Of a stretch of 64,000 nt of DNA, positions 46,871 to 59,281 are shown piece after piece (the stretch's first letter is position 1; each line of letters opens with the position of its first letter). The notes under the pieces are model-generated. The model did not search any database and had not been told where the DNA came from. It was given only the letters and a program-made list of their open reading frames with translations. This DNA comes from Oegoconia quadripuncta (lineage: Eukaryota > Arthropoda > Insecta > Lepidoptera > Autostichidae): positions 8,125,001 to 8,189,000 of the forward strand of contig OX438748.1 of the NCBI GenBank assembly GCA_949316235.1. The letters run 5' to 3'. The translations under genes were made by a program, and so were the position numbers.

Positions 46871-47314
46871 AATTTTATCGTGGGCACTAAACATTTTTTG
46901 TCCTTTTGTAAAAATAAACGAAACGGTTATTAAAATAGATACAGCATTAGAATTAATGGCCGGGTTTCCATTAGCGTCGATATGTTTATTGCTTTCTCCG
47001 ATTATAGTAGAGTGGTGTAGGTATGTATGATTAGAAGCAATTATGTTGAAAGTGTAACACGTGTTGTAGTCGCGTGCCGACCCGCCAGGAGGCCTCGCGA
47101 CCTAATGGTGCGTGATCCTCCGCTCCACTCCCCCCGCGATAAACTACCCGCTTCGTAGCTTATGTCGTCATTTCGAACCCTGAATTCACGGGTAACAGAC
47201 TTTAATAGCAGCCACAAAATAATTATCAATATATACTAAAAGCTTAGAAAGTGTAGCCAGAGAAACACAATGATACTATGTCTGCTAGTATTCACATAAT
47301 ATATTCAAAATTTA
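46871..47314. other. gro intron segment, no gene recognised
   Basis: No repeat or coding signal recognised. A small GC-rich patch lies at 47080-47160. Confidence 0.4.
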
Positions 47315-47990
47315 GAAAACCTGCAAGAAACTATGAAAAATATCATGATAAATTATCAGCCAAGTAAACAAAGCAACTGTGTTGAACGTTAAATATCTTC
47401 GAAACCGCTTTACCGATTTCCAACAAACATGGCAACAAACCTCTCAATTACCAGCTTTCGATAATAAAAAAATATTTTCAAACGTGTTCGGTCGTTTTCA
47501 CAGATACGCCCCTAAGTATCTAAATAAGATAAATTAACATACGTTCATCTGATGTCATTCAGAATTGTCGAATTGTCAAAATTGACAAATTGTCGAATTG
47601 TCAAAATTGTCGAGTCGGTTGGATGTTTTTAAAGAAATAATATTGGATTGAATAAGTATTTGTATTATTTGTTTAATAATTAGCCTAATGTATCTGTAAA
47701 GACGTTCGAAGCGAAATCAGGTCGCTATGGTTTCATTTAATTACATTTATTACATAGACCAAAATTATATAAATTGTAAAATGGAAAACCCCAAGAAAAC
47801 AAGCAATTAAAACAAAACGGCTGAACCAATTTTGATAAAACATGTCTAAGAACCATCGCTAGAAATCCAGCTTTCAAGTAAATAAAACTCATCCAAATCG
47901 GTTCACCGTTTTAAAAGCTATGGTGCCACTGACAGACACACACACATAACCTTTCAAACTTATAACACACCTCTTTTGTGTAGGGGCTTT
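47315..47990. repeat. decayed dispersed repeat (AACTGTGTTGAACGTTAAAT family)
   Basis: AGCAACTGTGTTGAACGTTA, AACCGCTTTACCGATTTC and CAACAAACATGGC recur, diverged, at 57730-57815 (AACTGTGTTAAAAGTTAAAT, AAACATGGCTAAGACC). A second stretch, CTGAACCAATTTTGATAAAA to ACACACATAACCTTTCAAAC, belongs to the same element type. At 47573-47625 there are small tandem AATTGTC repeats. Confidence 0.5.
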
Positions 47991-47999
47991 AAAATAATT

Positions 48000-48206
48000 T
48001 TAATATTTCGGACACTTACACCAATCATCTAGTCCCAAACTAAGCAAAGCTTGTGCTATGGACACTAGATAACGGACAAACATACATAAATATTTATATA
48101 AACATCCAAGACTCGGGAATAAATGTTCGAATTCATCATACAAACGAACCCGCAACCGTGGGTTTCGCTGATAGGGTGACTATATCCACTACACCAATCG
48201 GTCGTC
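48000..48206 (-). repeat. tRNA-derived SINE, minus orientation, with a damaged B box
   Basis: Same family as 11482 and 19634 (TATTTCGGACACTTACACCA, CATCTAGTCCCAAACTAAGC, ACACCAATCGGTCGTC). The B-box region has a deletion: the CCCTCGCGGGATTC segment is missing before GAACCCGCAACCGTGG. Confidence 0.8.
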
Positions 48207-49008
48207 AATATAAACCAATAGCACGTATACCTACAGGAAAAAGTTACATGATACGAGTATAATGCATAATTGTTATGAAGCTTCATTTTCAGACGACATG
48301 ATAGACTATAAAAGGAGATAACCATTTGGATGGTTCATTACTATTGTTTACGACTTTGAACATGGATTCATTTTGATTGAAATTTCACAGTCATTTACAT
48401 GGGCGGTCGTTAACGGTGCAGTACCCTGTTGAATCTCCACTTAGTTGTTTTTACATTTTAGAGGTAGGTATTTCAGAGTGGGACACAGTGTTACAAGCTG
48501 ATACTGTTTATTCTACGAATTTTGATAATTATCGAAAACCTTTAGACTGCTCCAACAATAATTCCGTGATAGATAAGCTTATCATTACAATGGATTATCT
48601 TCATTTAACCCGACATAATACCGAAATGGAAATAAATAAACGGCAGAAGTAAATAGAACAATATACTTAGGTACCATTAAAATTTCAAACAAATGGTACG
48701 AGTAAAATAAGAGTACAATCAAAATTAATAGCTATAGTTACTAATACACTACTCATAATAAAGGTATAAATACTCTAAATAATATATTTTATTAAACTAC
48801 ACAGTGTATTTTGACAGGGATTTCTTCATTTTTTTTAAATTCTTCCCAAAGGTTTATATAAATAAGTACCAAATACAAAAATATTAATAAACATTTGTCC
48901 TTATTGATCGACACCAATAACAAGTTTAATTTAATATTAATCCTGTCAAGCACCTTTGTTCACTACTTGTTTTGTTTAGAGTCCTTTGTTTTCTTTTCTT
49001 TTATAAAA
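48207..49008. other. gro intron segment, no gene recognised
   Basis: AT-rich. The 91-codon frame at 48377-48652 shows no recognisable domain. Confidence 0.4.
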
Positions 49009-49177
49009 TAACTAGCTTTCACGTGAAAGATTTCATCAAAATCAAAATTGATCCACGTACTAATCTGTCTACCAATCAAATTTCATCCAAATCCGTTCAG
49101 TCGTTTAGGCATGAAGAGATAACATACATACATACATACAGACACACAAACTTACGCATTTATAATGTTAGGATGGG
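49009..49177. repeat. diverged short retroposon, CTAGCTTTCACGTG edge
   Basis: ACTAGCTTTCACGTGAAAGA, TTTCATCCAAATCCGTTCAG, GGCATGAAGAGATAACATAC, (CATA)n, and ACTTACGCATTTATAATGTT. The right half matches the families at 27584 and 36036. Confidence 0.65.
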
Positions 49178-49259
49178 ATATAGGATAACCTACCACCTTC
49201 AGCTCCACCATAAAAATTGTCCTATTAGATCTTTACATTAAATTGATTTATTAACATAA

Positions 49260-49531
49260 ATTATAACATTTTGTCTATAATTATTATTGTAACTGCCTTA
49301 AATACATTCTTTATTGGCAGCAACTATTCTGCTGGGGGACTGAAAATCAGCAGCTTTGCTGAGTCAACAAAGAATTCATATCAACTTTGTCCTAGTTTTA
49401 ATAAACAGTGTGTTAATTATTTAATTTAAAATGACATGGTACTCGTATGTAATATTGACTAAGGCTTACATGTTAGGTTAAGTACTGTTAATGTAAGTTG
49501 TTAGAATAAATGAATTGAATTGAATTGAATT
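49260..49531 (+). repeat. LINE-like 3' end with (GAATT)n tail
   Basis: CAGCAGCTTTGCTGAGTC, then TTAGAATAAATGAATTGAAT with AATAAA and a run of GAATT units (49511-49531). This is the typical terminus of a lepidopteran non-LTR element. Confidence 0.6.
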
Positions 49532-49539
49532 AATTTTGT

Positions 49540-49740
49540 AAATCTTTTTATGATTATCTGGATACGCGTTTGACCACAATCTCACATGATGGGAAGTGAC
49601 GATGTGGCCGAAGATAAAGTGCGCGATCTCAGTAGATGCCTATTCACCCTGCTCTTGAAGATCCCAAGGTTGTAGGATTCAGGAAAGACTGACGAAGGGT
49701 ATCTTGGGATGAATAAATATCTTTTTATTTTTATTTACTT
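49540..49740. repeat. retroelement relic (TTGACCACAATCTCACATGATGGG)
   Basis: CGTTTGACCACAATCTCACA, TGATGGGAAGTGACGATGTG and GATGCCTATTCACCCTGCTC resemble a widespread lepidopteran LINE segment. The orientation is not certain. Confidence 0.5.
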
Positions 49741-51140
49741 TTAACTAAACTTGGTACCTAAACTCATACCTACTAATGATTTAGAAAGATATTTTGGTTA
49801 GAGAAAGATATAATATTTTAGTATATCTACATAAGGTTGTTATCAGTACAAGAGCACAACTTGTCAATGACTCTGTTACACTTACAGTTGAGGAACATCT
49901 TAATTCACCGCCATGCGGCCGGCTCTCAGCGTCGGAGCAATCGCTACATAATAGCGCCTAATGCGTCTCTAACCGCAAACTAACTGCGCTTAATTATTTA
50001 AGTGTGTTAGTGGAAACTTTCCTCTCCCGTCTCGATAGCTCCCATTAAAACGTAACTAATTGTTAGTTAATTCTCTAGATTACGCGCCCGCTTATTTGCT
50101 ACTTAACTCTGTAATAGCTACACTAATTAAAATGTATTTATTAAAGGTAAATTTTTAAAACTTCTCGATGGCTGTCATTATGTCGTTTATGTTATTGAAT
50201 ATAAGTTATATTGATAGGTATCCGTTTATATTCAATTTCCGCTAAATCCTGTATAGCATGCGTGGGAGATTTTATGTTTTTAATGATTCTACATTCATAT
50301 CTATTTCATCGCGAATTTTTTTTAATGTAATACAATATTACACACGCAGGCAGGAACTCGTATAAGTTATACATTATACTTAACTGAACATGCATTAAAC
50401 AAAAATGTTTATCGTGAAAAATATCACGTCGGGATGCGAGGGGGATTTTATACGCAAAAATCTGTTACGTCGGTGAATGGTATCCATTAATAAATCGAGT
50501 ATAATCCTGCGCGTATAGAGAGAGTCAAATGTGGCGTGAAAACCCGACCGCGGTGAGCATTTTTCTCGTGACAATAGCTTTGGAGACTGCACGTCCGCTG
50601 AGCCCCTACACACTCGCACAATGGAATATAATAATAGATAAATAATTTCAGTTCCCCTTTTACGGTAAGGATACCGTATGAGGTCGAACTGTTCAAAAAG
50701 GTCGTAAAGTGAATGAATGATGTTACTATTAGCAATTGAATGCCTTTTGCGTCCTCAATAAGGTAATAAACGTCTGTTTTCTAGTAATTTCGTAATCAAG
50801 AGAAATCTTGTAACCTTTTATTACTTAGTTTCCTCCATAAAACGTCAATTCCAATCGCTCTCCGTGTTGATAATAAAACGCACGTCGCATCGTTTGTTTG
50901 CGGAAACGACAACGTAGGAAACAATATTGTATAGTTCATCAGAAAATACATCTTTATAAATAACTGAAAAGGTCGCATTTCCTTGCATGCCGAGCTCGGC
51001 ATCTGAAGAATGTGTCATACGAAATGAAAGAGCCTTTCGCTCTGAAATGGTGGCACACACACGAGTATGTCAAGTGCTTTGTAGGTAGTACATGTGTTCA
51101 CCCACATGTGTATTTGTGTTCATACACAAATACAATCTGA
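49741..51140. other. gro intron segment, no gene recognised
   Basis: No repeat family seen. The block 50395-50640 is less AT-rich and free of repeats, without a coding domain. Confidence 0.4.
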
Positions 51141-51350
51141 ATAAATAAATATTTAGGGCACTTGCACCAATCATCTACTACCAAACTAAGCAAAGCTTGT
51201 ACTATGGATACTAGATAACGGATAAACATACATAAATGTTTATATAAACATCCATGAATTGGTAAAAAATGATCACACAAACATTTTACCCCTCGCGGGA
51301 TTTGAACGCGCAATCGTTACTTTCGCTATCACGGTCACTACTACACATTA
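51141..51350 (-). repeat. tRNA-derived SINE, minus orientation, degenerate
   Basis: AATATTTAGGGCACTTGCAC, CTAAGCAAAGCTTGTACTAT, AACATCCATGAATTGG and CCCTCGCGGGATTTGAACGC. The B box and head carry several changes, and the head end is ragged. Confidence 0.75.
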
Positions 51351-54100
51351 GTAAATAATGCAAATATTGGTTCATATTTATATTTCGTCAAAACCTTTAA
51401 ACACCTTAAAATATAATGAAAAATAATTTGAGATTGAGATCCCTCCCTTGTTGTCTCGGCAACTCCTGCAAACTTTAATTCGGCTGATAATATAAACACC
51501 AAAGTTCGCGGAGAGATAAGCAAACGGATGGAAAAGTCGTTAGGGGGAACGAGTTTTAATCCCCGGAGACTGCGGCTCTATTTAATCACGTCTAAATATG
51601 CGGGGAAAAAATATCGCGGCTAGGTATCAACGGCGCGTTATTGTCATTCATGACAACAGCCAGCAGGCGACTGCTCAGGGGGAAGGAGCTAGGGTCACCA
51701 TCAAAAACAATATTGTCATATGTGTTGGGAGAAGATAACCTGCAGCTGTGGTCTGATCGAGGGTTTATTGTTGGATGTTGCACCGATTGGAAGAGAGAAA
51801 AACTAGCCAGTATATATACATTTATATTTGCGCCATCTATCGAATTGTCCTGGAACTGGTGAGAAAGGTACACCTGTAACTATTGAAGTGAATAAATTGA
51901 TTAGTGGTGGGTTCACGGGTTCGTCGATAGATGGCGCCAGTCTTTACATAATCGTGCCGAAAGCGTCAGGCGAGGTTCTATACTGAACAATTTGAAATGT
52001 TATAATCATTAAGTATATAAAAACCAAAAACCCGACAGCATATTTTGTGTTTTGCGGTCGCCATGTTGACTGTTTACCATAAAATGTAGGTATGACACTC
52101 CAGGTATCAAGACGAATCTAACGATACCATGCACTTCGAAATCGGTCATGTCATTTAGGCTGCAGGATGCGCCAAACAAAACTTACATACATACTTACAC
52201 TCGAAAAACATTACCCTCCTTTCTTCAGCAGTCGGGTGAAAACTAGTACCTAAATAAAAGTAACAAATTTACCTACCCGGAATTAGTTCTCCGTGTCCCG
52301 AAAATGAGGGCTTAGTAGTTAATGTCTAAGTTAATCCGGTGACGTGGTAACCCTAGTGAAGCGGCCAGGGGTGGCAGTGCGGCGAGGTGTGAGGCGTGAA
52401 AGTTCTCGATAGCGTTGTTGTGGGATCACGTCACACCGGCTCTAGACGCGGCTTTGTATAATTTAGATTCCTCGGGAGCCGCGCCCGACTGCCTCATTGA
52501 GTAATGAGGTATCGCATTTAAACGTTAATAAATAGTCTGGCTAGAACACATTACTTGTGACATGATTGCTTACTTACGTTCCTAGAACTTCAGTTTGTAT
52601 ACTAAGGAATATCTAAGAGTGATATTGCTCCCGAGATACGGTCTCGTGTAATCCTTTGCAGAGTATTGCAGCTGCAGTAGTTGAAGCGAATAGCGCAATA
52701 AACTAACACACACACCACTCTTGTGTGTGTAACTGTAATGTGAGTTACGTTTATCTATCTTGCAATTACAGTGCAGGCTTACATCACACACACACATATC
52801 CACAACTGTAATTTTAGAAAAGCTCACCTTAATAACCGAAGATGTAAACAATTTAATAGAAAACTACATCTACATAATACGAATTAAAAAATTCTCAGTA
52901 CAAAAAAAGCACTCCAACTAAGTGGCGCTCGCCACCTTTTGACACACAATAAATCACAGCAGTGAGCGGCCAATAAAAAATATGTTCCACCCTCGGCGAA
53001 AATCCAATTAATTTTCGGCCGCTAAAAAAAGAACGCGCCCATTCGAGCGGAAAAAGCTCAGTGAAGCGGCACGAGCGACAGGCGACAGCGGAAGCGGAGG
53101 CGGACGTGGAAGCAACAGAGGGTGGCCGACGTGCAGAGTATAATAATAACGTTAAACGAGATAGGAAAGGGAAGCGCTGGAAAACGGGAAAAGTGGAAAA
53201 AGGGGAATAATGGAGAAGGAGTAATCAATTTCGCTCAGTCACCGCCGCCGGCGAAGCTCTCATTTAAAATTTAAAATATCGCAGCGCGGGGGCCCGTGGA
53301 GGACTTTTTAATTTGACTCGGCACCATTTTAAAAATGCACGGAGCTCTGCGGTGGTGACACATCAATTCACTTTGACTGTCGACACTCGAAACTAAAAAC
53401 GGAGCTTTATTAGCCACTGCTTTGGAGTTAATTACTTTCGATGTACCTACCATATGCAGTATATCGGCAAATTGCTTGTGTCTCAGTTGCATTTACATCG
53501 AGTTGTTTACTTGCAATTATGTCAAAAGCATGTTCGGTAACACTGCCATCCAGTAATAATGATCTTACCTGGTAAATTGTCCGTTCATGTTCCACAGTGT
53601 AATTACTTTGCTCCAAAAGATATTAATAGCGTTGTTACAGAACAGGTCACTGTTGATTGTTTTTACCTGCCTGAGCGAGAGCAAAGACATGGTTATGTTT
53701 TTCACGTATAATGTGTATGTATATATGTGGTTTTCCTAATACCCTCGAAGCATCCCAACGGCTACATGGATGTTCATCAATAATGTGTCAATCGATTCTT
53801 CTAAACCGTGCGTTGGTTAAGGATTATGTTCTGTTTTTATAAAACCAAAATGGCGGCCGTGAAATACAAAATAGTGGTAGAGACAAAAAGAAATAATTGT
53901 GTACCATATTTAGTGGCATAATATCACTGAATAGGTCTTTGAAAATCAAGATGATCTTTACTAGATAATTTCGCAGCCTGCTGTTTAAAAATTACACAAC
54001 CTAAGGGTTATTTCCACCTTTTTTTTCTTTTTAGTTCAATTTTGGTCGGGTTTTTATTTTTTTTATTTACCTTTTCTCATGAATTTGTTTCTTTTTACAG
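51351..54100. other. rest of the 12.7 kb gro intron
   Basis: No gene. Short (CA)n tracts are at 52706-52736 and 52784-52796. The block 52320-53330 is CpG-containing and repeat-poor. A long T-rich tract at 54018-54065 and CTTTTTACAG lead into the exon at 54101. Confidence 0.45.
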
Positions 54101-54299
54101 CAACAGAGGCCAGATCTTCCGCGGTTGCTACAACAGATGCACGCTGCACACTTACCTGCCCATGGGGCGCCTCCCCTCCCATTGTTGGGGCAAGGCGCTC
54201 TGCCCCCTGCGGGACTCCTAGGCCTAGGAGTACCGCATCATCCTCTATCAGTGTTAGCTAAGCCACCTGATCTACATAGACCAGACGATAAAGGAAATG
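54101..54299 (+). CDS. gro: groucho exon, Q/GP junction and start of GP region
   Basis: This 199-base exon (66 codons plus one base) follows a CTTTTTACAG acceptor and ends before GTAAGT. It starts QQRPDLPRLLQQMHAAHLP, then turns into a Gly/Pro/Leu-rich stretch (PPLPLLGQGALPPAGLLGLG, then VPHHPLSVLAKPPDLHRPDD) and ends KGN plus the first base of a Gly codon. In fly Groucho the Q domain is followed by a similar low-complexity GP region containing PPEHHRPD, which matches PPDLHRPDD here. The GP region is known to contact the histone deacetylase Rpd3/HDAC1. Little of the exact sequence is conserved between insect orders, so the assignment rests on position, phase and composition. Confidence 0.92.
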
Positions 54300-54560
54300 G
54301 TAAGTTAGTTGTTTCAATACCGAGACTTATTGAGTAAGCGTAGGACGAAGGTGTTTGCTAAACGAACGGTTCCGGATTCGATGTGAGTCGTGACAAGCCG
54401 CTTTTGTATTATGTGGGTGTTAACAGTGGTTTCCATTGTCTGTTGTCCATGTATCAAAGACTTGTAAATTGTTTATACCTATATGACTAGAGTATTCGTA
54501 CCTAATTAATTTATCGCTAAATTAGGTGACGAGAAATAAATGTGTACGGTCATAGGTGCC
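54300..54560. other. start of the 5 kb gro intron
   Basis: GTAAGT donor at 54300. No repeat or gene seen. Confidence 0.6.
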
Positions 54561-55164
54561 TTTTTAGGGTTCCATAGTCAATACGGAACCCTTATAGTTA
54601 AGCCATGTCCGTCTGTCTGTCCGAGGTTTAGCTCAGAGGCACTTGGTACTAGGAAGCTGTAATTTGGCATTGGTATATAAATCGTGCCGACAAGTGGTAA
54701 AATGAAGAATTGAAAAATATATATTTTTTTTGGGTGCACGTAAAATGGGAATAAATTTTCTTTTACTTTTGTACCCCATCGTATAGGGTGTCGTTGGATA
54801 GGTTGTTCAAAAAAAATACATGTTATCTGACACAGTTTTTCGATTTAGGGATCCGTTTAAGAAATATTAAGGTTTAAAGTGCTAATTTTTGTAGAGTCTA
54901 GTGTGCTCCCCTAAAAGCTAAACGCAATTTTTGGATACGTGAAAAAATTCACGGCAGTAGTATATAATGAAGTTAAAAGGAAAACTATTACAGTTAAGTA
55001 GGTTTTGCAAGTTAATGAGTAATAGTCTAAAAACTTAAAAAATATTTTTTCCGTTAAAAATTATTTGTCAAACAACAAAAGACCCCTTTTAAGACCGCAT
55101 ATTGTGAAGACAAGTACGGAACCTTACAGTACGCTTGCCCCGACACGCACTTGGCCTGTTTTTT
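54561..55164 (+). repeat. dispersed repeat with GGGTTCCATAG start and CGCACTTGGCC end
   Basis: TTTTAGGGTTCCATAGTCAA, TACGGAACCCTTATAGTT, GTCCGTCTGTCTGTCCGAGG and, at the end, GTACGGAACCTTACAGTACG followed by CACGCACTTGGCCTGTTTTT. This is the longest of the copies here (others at 18052-18490 and 15449-15845). Confidence 0.75.
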
Positions 55165-57699
55165 AATATGTAATACATGTTTGGTTTTAAAGGTACACAC
55201 ATGTGTTTATCTATCTAAGTTTTTATGTAGCTTTCGTACTCGTAGTGCGGTCGTAAAAAATGCTCCACAAAATTGTTCGCAGGAAAAAAATGTAGAGATC
55301 TGAATCACAAGTGAGATATAACGGCTCGATACCGAGATGAATATTTTAGTGGTGTCGTGTGTTTGCGTGCTCGTCTTGTTTGCCGGGTGCCACTGGAGAC
55401 TATTAGTACCCCGCCCCCCTCGCCGCGACCCACCCGCGCTCTCGCCCCCCGCCCCCACCAAGGCAGACGTCTCCGATCCCACTTCTGTTTCAATATTTAC
55501 CAGCTTCGAGAGGCTTTTTGAACTCACTGTTTGCGTGTTTTCGGATCGCTGACGGGTACGGCTCTCTCGATATTGCTTTAAGAGTATGAATAAGTCACTT
55601 CTCTGAATCGGTAGGTATATCCATATGTTTGAATAGAACGTGTAAACAGAGGCGCGGAAAGATTGGTGGGAAATATTTTAAAAATATATCGACATCAATT
55701 ATCCGTGGTTCATGATTTTGCGGTGTCGCCGTGTATTATTCATACAATACAAACAATTCGGCGCGGCTGGTGTAAACCGAGGCGTTCGCGGGGCGAGAGC
55801 AGCGGCACAAATGAAAATGTAACAGAAATGGATTGGGAAGCCGCCCGCGCCCGTCGCTCCGGTTAATTACAAAAGCAAGCGGTAATCTGCGCTCCGGGAT
55901 GTTCCGGCTTAGCGCCCCCTCCCCCCATCCCGCTCTCGACCTGCTCCTCCGCCTGCCACTTCCCCGGCTAATTTGTGCCATTATCGGTGTACTGATGTAA
56001 GAGTTACCGCGCAGATGGGCCCCCGTCCCCCGAGCTCCTCACCTTGCCCGCGCACAATTAATTATTCCTTACTGGTGTGAGCGTCGCGTGTTTTAGTCAA
56101 TTAGTAACGTAATTTTGCGGGTGACTTGAGTGCGTGCGGTCGCGGACTCGCTCCACAGTCTGCATGTTTTAATGTTCACTAAATTATACATACGAGGATT
56201 TAAACAAATAATGTTCCACTAAATTAGGTAATGCGAAGCTGACCGAAAATGTAGTTAGGATAGTTAATGAACGCATGATTGCGACGGGGCATTCATAAAG
56301 CGGTCGTGTGTGGTGTGGACAGTGTGTCCGGCTGAATAGCTAGCCAATAATTGAGGCTATTGCATTTAAATTAATTGTAGCGATGCATGCGGTGCTAATG
56401 CGCCACCGTCTGTGGTTCATGTGCTACATATGTATCTGCAAGTACACTATGTGAATGGTAATAGGATTGCCTCGCAATTGCTCACAAACTTAGACGAAGC
56501 GTGAAGCCTTTGATGCATTTAGCATACAGTTAGTATCGTTTGTGTTCACGGCGTGCTAAAAGCGGGGAGATATTAACTACCTACCTAATAACTTTATTCT
56601 AGTACTTACCAATGAATGTAATTTAGCAGGTATGGTAATATTTACATTACTTGAGAGATACGAGTGTTATTAGGAAAATACAAGGCTCGTGATTACATAC
56701 TCATTTGTTTCCATCTCTACTCTATTTTTCCCGATCATATTTGCCAATATTTGGTCATTTTACAAAACATGAGTAAAAGAAAAGATTTTACACGATTAAA
56801 AAGGAACGTATATAAAGTGTAAACAAAAATCTTAATTTATAATATGTTAGTTATATAAAACAAATTCATTCGCGAAAGCTACGTAGACGTCTGCTACGCA
56901 GGACCTACGTCAAGGTAGAGGCTGCACAATTAAGCTTTGCGGTAAGAATGCCCACCAGATGCAATTTCATAAAGTCTTTTACTGTAAGGTCTTTGAAAAA
57001 ACAAATCATTGACAAATAAAAAATGTCCTAGAGTGGTAAATTGCCGAGGACGCTGGTATCGTTACCCCTATGTATTTATAAAACGTACACTATTAACAAA
57101 ATTAAAAACCAGTTTAGCCTATTACGTCATCCACGAGAAGAGAAGGGTGGGTTCTATTTTGAGAAGCACATAGAGAGTCTGTACACATACGTGCATTAAT
57201 GCCATAAACACAACTAGCACGGCATTGTTTGTTGGATGGAACGCTCTGATTGATCAAACTGTCAGCCAGGCGGGAGATAATCCGTCTAGTCACTCGCTGC
57301 CGGCAGCACCTCCACTTGAGGGAGCATGTGGCACTACCATTCCGTCCTATTCTAGGTATCTAACGGGTAATTTACACTTCCACGCAGTGATCAGCCAATT
57401 GTCCAGTTTCAGATTTTTCTAACTTAGGTACTACATATGATTAAGATCATTAGTAATTTTTAAAAAGAATAGAATTTTTATTAAGGACGCATAGCAGAAT
57501 GACAACACTACTTATAATATATATAATATAATATAATATAACTTTTTATATTAGGTCTTAATCATTGCTAATTTAAGTAGCGAAGATAATGCAATGGAGT
57601 AGTGTTTTTCTTTTTTGAAATGGTTCGAATTTTCGCCCATAACGATACAGTTGCAACAACAATAAAATATATAGATCGCTAGATAAATATTTATTTGGA
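55165..57699. other. gro intron segment, partly GC-rich
   Basis: GC-rich blocks at 55410-55480 and 55750-56160 with overlapping short frames on both strands and no domain; repeat-poor to about 56580. An AT-rich simple repeat (TATAATATAATATAATATAA) lies at 57518-57545. Confidence 0.4.
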
Positions 57700-57890
57700 G
57701 CAGATAACCCCCGATAAACTATGAATATAATTATCCAGCTAAAGAAAACAACTGTGTTAAAAGTTAAATATTTTCAAAATTACTGAACAGATTTTGATCA
57801 AACATGGCTAAGACCGATGTCACAATACTAATTTTCTAAAATAAAAATCCATTTTTAAATATGTTCGCCGTTAATAGTACTACATGTAAC
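57700..57890. repeat. decayed dispersed repeat related to 47315-47990
   Basis: AACTGTGTTAAAAGTTAAAT, TTGATCAAACATGGCTAAGA: diverged copy of the family at 47315. Confidence 0.5.
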
Positions 57891-59255
57891 GACTTTAACT
57901 ACTGATTCCGTACTTCGTAACTACAGTTTAGAACCTCCATAATAAGAAAATAACAATAATAAATAACAATATTAAAGTAAGGTTATTTTGAGTAAGGTTA
58001 AATACTACTGCTCCAAGGGATGGCAGTAACATTTAACGAAAATTTAAATTTACTTTGAAAATAATCATGCAGCTAAAAAAGATTTTTTCCTTCATATATT
58101 TAAATAAGTATGTCCGGACTTTGAAAGTTTTATGGCAGTCTAGTATTTACTGATGCCATCGTTGAGCTATATTAAGACTGATATTAATTGAGATCATTTG
58201 AAGATCAAATTGATGATAACAATAATGGTTCTAAAATAAATATCATTCATTAGTTTATTACCCACCTCCAAACTCCTTCCCTTATAAATCCTGTGAGCGA
58301 GGATCAACAGTGGTACTCTCCACGGCATTCCATTCATTAGTCTAGTCAAGATCGAAAATATTAATGTGATTTGATACAATTTGGTATATTTGCGGGAGCA
58401 GGGTGTTTCTGGTGTGGGGGGTGGAGAGCGATACGCGTCGACAGCGCTGCAATATTCATCGGACACTTTACACCCCGACCCCTCGACCCGCCCTCAATTA
58501 TACCCATCTCGCGTTGATTCCGGCAACCACACGATTTGATACATTTTATTGGCTTTTCATTCCCTTGGAATCTCTGTTTCTTTACACACTCCACCTATAC
58601 TTACACTATAGGATTTTGTTGTAACATTCACTGTAAATATACTAGTAATGAATCTAAACAAATAGATTTTTAGTAGGTTTGGAATAGTTTCTTCCAACTT
58701 TGCTGTAAATTAACTGCCGTCAGTGCAGTAAAGTTGTATGAAAATCCGTTACTGCACATTATGTTTTTTTTTATTTGTTGTGGTTGATCAACAAAATAAG
58801 TCCAGAAAGTTTTATTACGAAATTTATACAGAGGCACTCGTGGAAAGACATTTAAATGACGTCCAATCTTTTTTACCGAGTGCAGACAAGCTTGTTCTTA
58901 AATAAAAGGAAAAATGGACAAAATTGTCGTGCGAGTTGTTCAGTGAGTTTTAGTGAAAAGTTACTATAAAAATTAGATTTTGAAAATGCTTCTTAGTTGT
59001 AGTTGGAAGAAAATTTGATTAGTGACGTCCATTGCAAGATATTTAAATTTATTTTGTACCTTCCTTATTTAAACAATAAAGCTTATTTGATTTGATCACA
59101 TTGCGTGAATTATCACCTCACTAAGTTCGGGCTCCAAACAAAACTCTGGTCTGGTCATGGCAGTAATCTACAAAAAAGATTTTGACTTCTCAAAGACCTT
59201 AAGGAAATGTGTTATCATTTAAATGTTTTCTTACATTCATTCCATTTGGTTACAG
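57891..59255. other. end of the 5 kb gro intron
   Basis: AT-rich. A retroelement-like end (AACAATAAAGCTTATTTGAT TTGATC) lies at 59073-59097. It ends TTTGGTTACAG before the micro-exon. Confidence 0.45.
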
Positions 59256-59281
59256 GTATCAGTTCAGCGGAAGAGAGACAT
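59256..59281 (+). CDS. gro: groucho micro-exon, GP region (GISSAEERH)
   Basis: This 26-base exon sits between TTTGGTTACAG and GTGAGT. Two bases complete the Gly codon left open by the exon ending at 54299; the rest reads ISSAEERH and leaves phase 0. Fly Groucho has AAAEERLRNSVSP at the corresponding place, so the next exon should begin with RNS(I/V)SP. No such exon is seen in the remaining 4.7 kb of the window. The exon is small and not a multiple of three, but both splice sites and both phases fit. Skipping it would shift the frame, which argues for constitutive use. Confidence 0.87.
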
